This document shows positions 5,334 through 5,374 of a stretch of 5,374 nucleotides of DNA, in pieces. Source of the stretch: Candidatus Geoarchaeota archaeon. GTDB lineage: Archaea; Thermoproteota; Thermoprotei; Gearchaeales; WAQG01. Made by a program: the position numbers and the translations under genes. Position 1 is the stretch's first letter, and the number at the start of each line of letters is the position of its first letter. Location: contig WAQG01000060.1 in NCBI GenBank assembly GCA_015520395.1, positions 1-5,374 of the forward strand, written 5' to 3'. Below the pieces are notes generated by a model. The model was not told the DNA's origin and searched no databases. It saw only the letters and a program-made list of their open reading frames with translations.

Positions 5334-5374
5334 GTCGCCTTCAGGTAGTTGAGTTGGTGGGGGAGCTGTAGCTA

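Noticed and set aside
5309..5374. Search for a terminator hairpin or repeat after L7Ae
   Set aside because: There is no inverted repeat with a T-run and no direct repeat; only the TATA-like box stands out.
1..5374. Mobile elements, CRISPR repeats, attachment sites
   Set aside because: No transposase, terminal inverted repeats or regularly spaced repeats are seen; base and codon use looks uniform across the genes by eye.

Overview
The window is archaeal and probably from a thermophilic member of the TACK side of the archaea. The evidence is the gene content (isopentenyl phosphate kinase, type 2 IPP isomerase, archaeal-type glutamyl-tRNA synthetase, L7Ae), TATA-box promoters, strong GGAGGTGA-type ribosome binding sites, AGG/AGA-rich arginine codons and frequent GTG starts. 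I cannot name the genus from the sequence alone.

Layout: Bases 1-125 hold the N-terminus of a GHMP-family kinase on the minus strand, most like mevalonate or phosphomevalonate kinase. It runs off the left edge and diverges from everything else. A 79-base AT-rich gap with back-to-back promoter signals follows. Four plus-strand genes are then packed almost end to end: isopentenyl phosphate kinase (205-981), type 2 IPP isomerase (983-2083), a GGPP-type prenyl diphosphate synthase (2083-3078) and glutamyl-tRNA synthetase (3081-4865). Junctions are 1 base apart, overlapping by 1 base, and 2 bases apart, so this is very likely one operon with translational coupling. A new promoter overlaps the end of gltX and drives ribosomal protein L7Ae (4925-5308). 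The last 66 bases hold another TATA-like box and the beginning of an unidentified gene.

How the genes work together: IPK makes IPP by phosphorylating isopentenyl phosphate, the isomerase interconverts IPP and DMAPP, and the synthase condenses them to GGPP, the precursor of archaeal ether lipids. The divergent GHMP kinase plausibly acts upstream in the mevalonate route. GluRS and L7Ae belong to translation and are linked here by position only.

The most interesting points are: (1) the L7Ae leader can fold into a textbook kink-turn that contains the ribosome binding site and closes over the GTG start, implying that L7Ae represses its own translation; (2) the isomerase carries His160 where the family has a nearly invariant active-site Gln; (3) the GHMP kinase lacks the Lys that normally follows its SAPG motif. 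Apart from these the window is a conventional archaeal lipid and translation cluster; I see no mobile element, CRISPR array or unknown multi-gene system.
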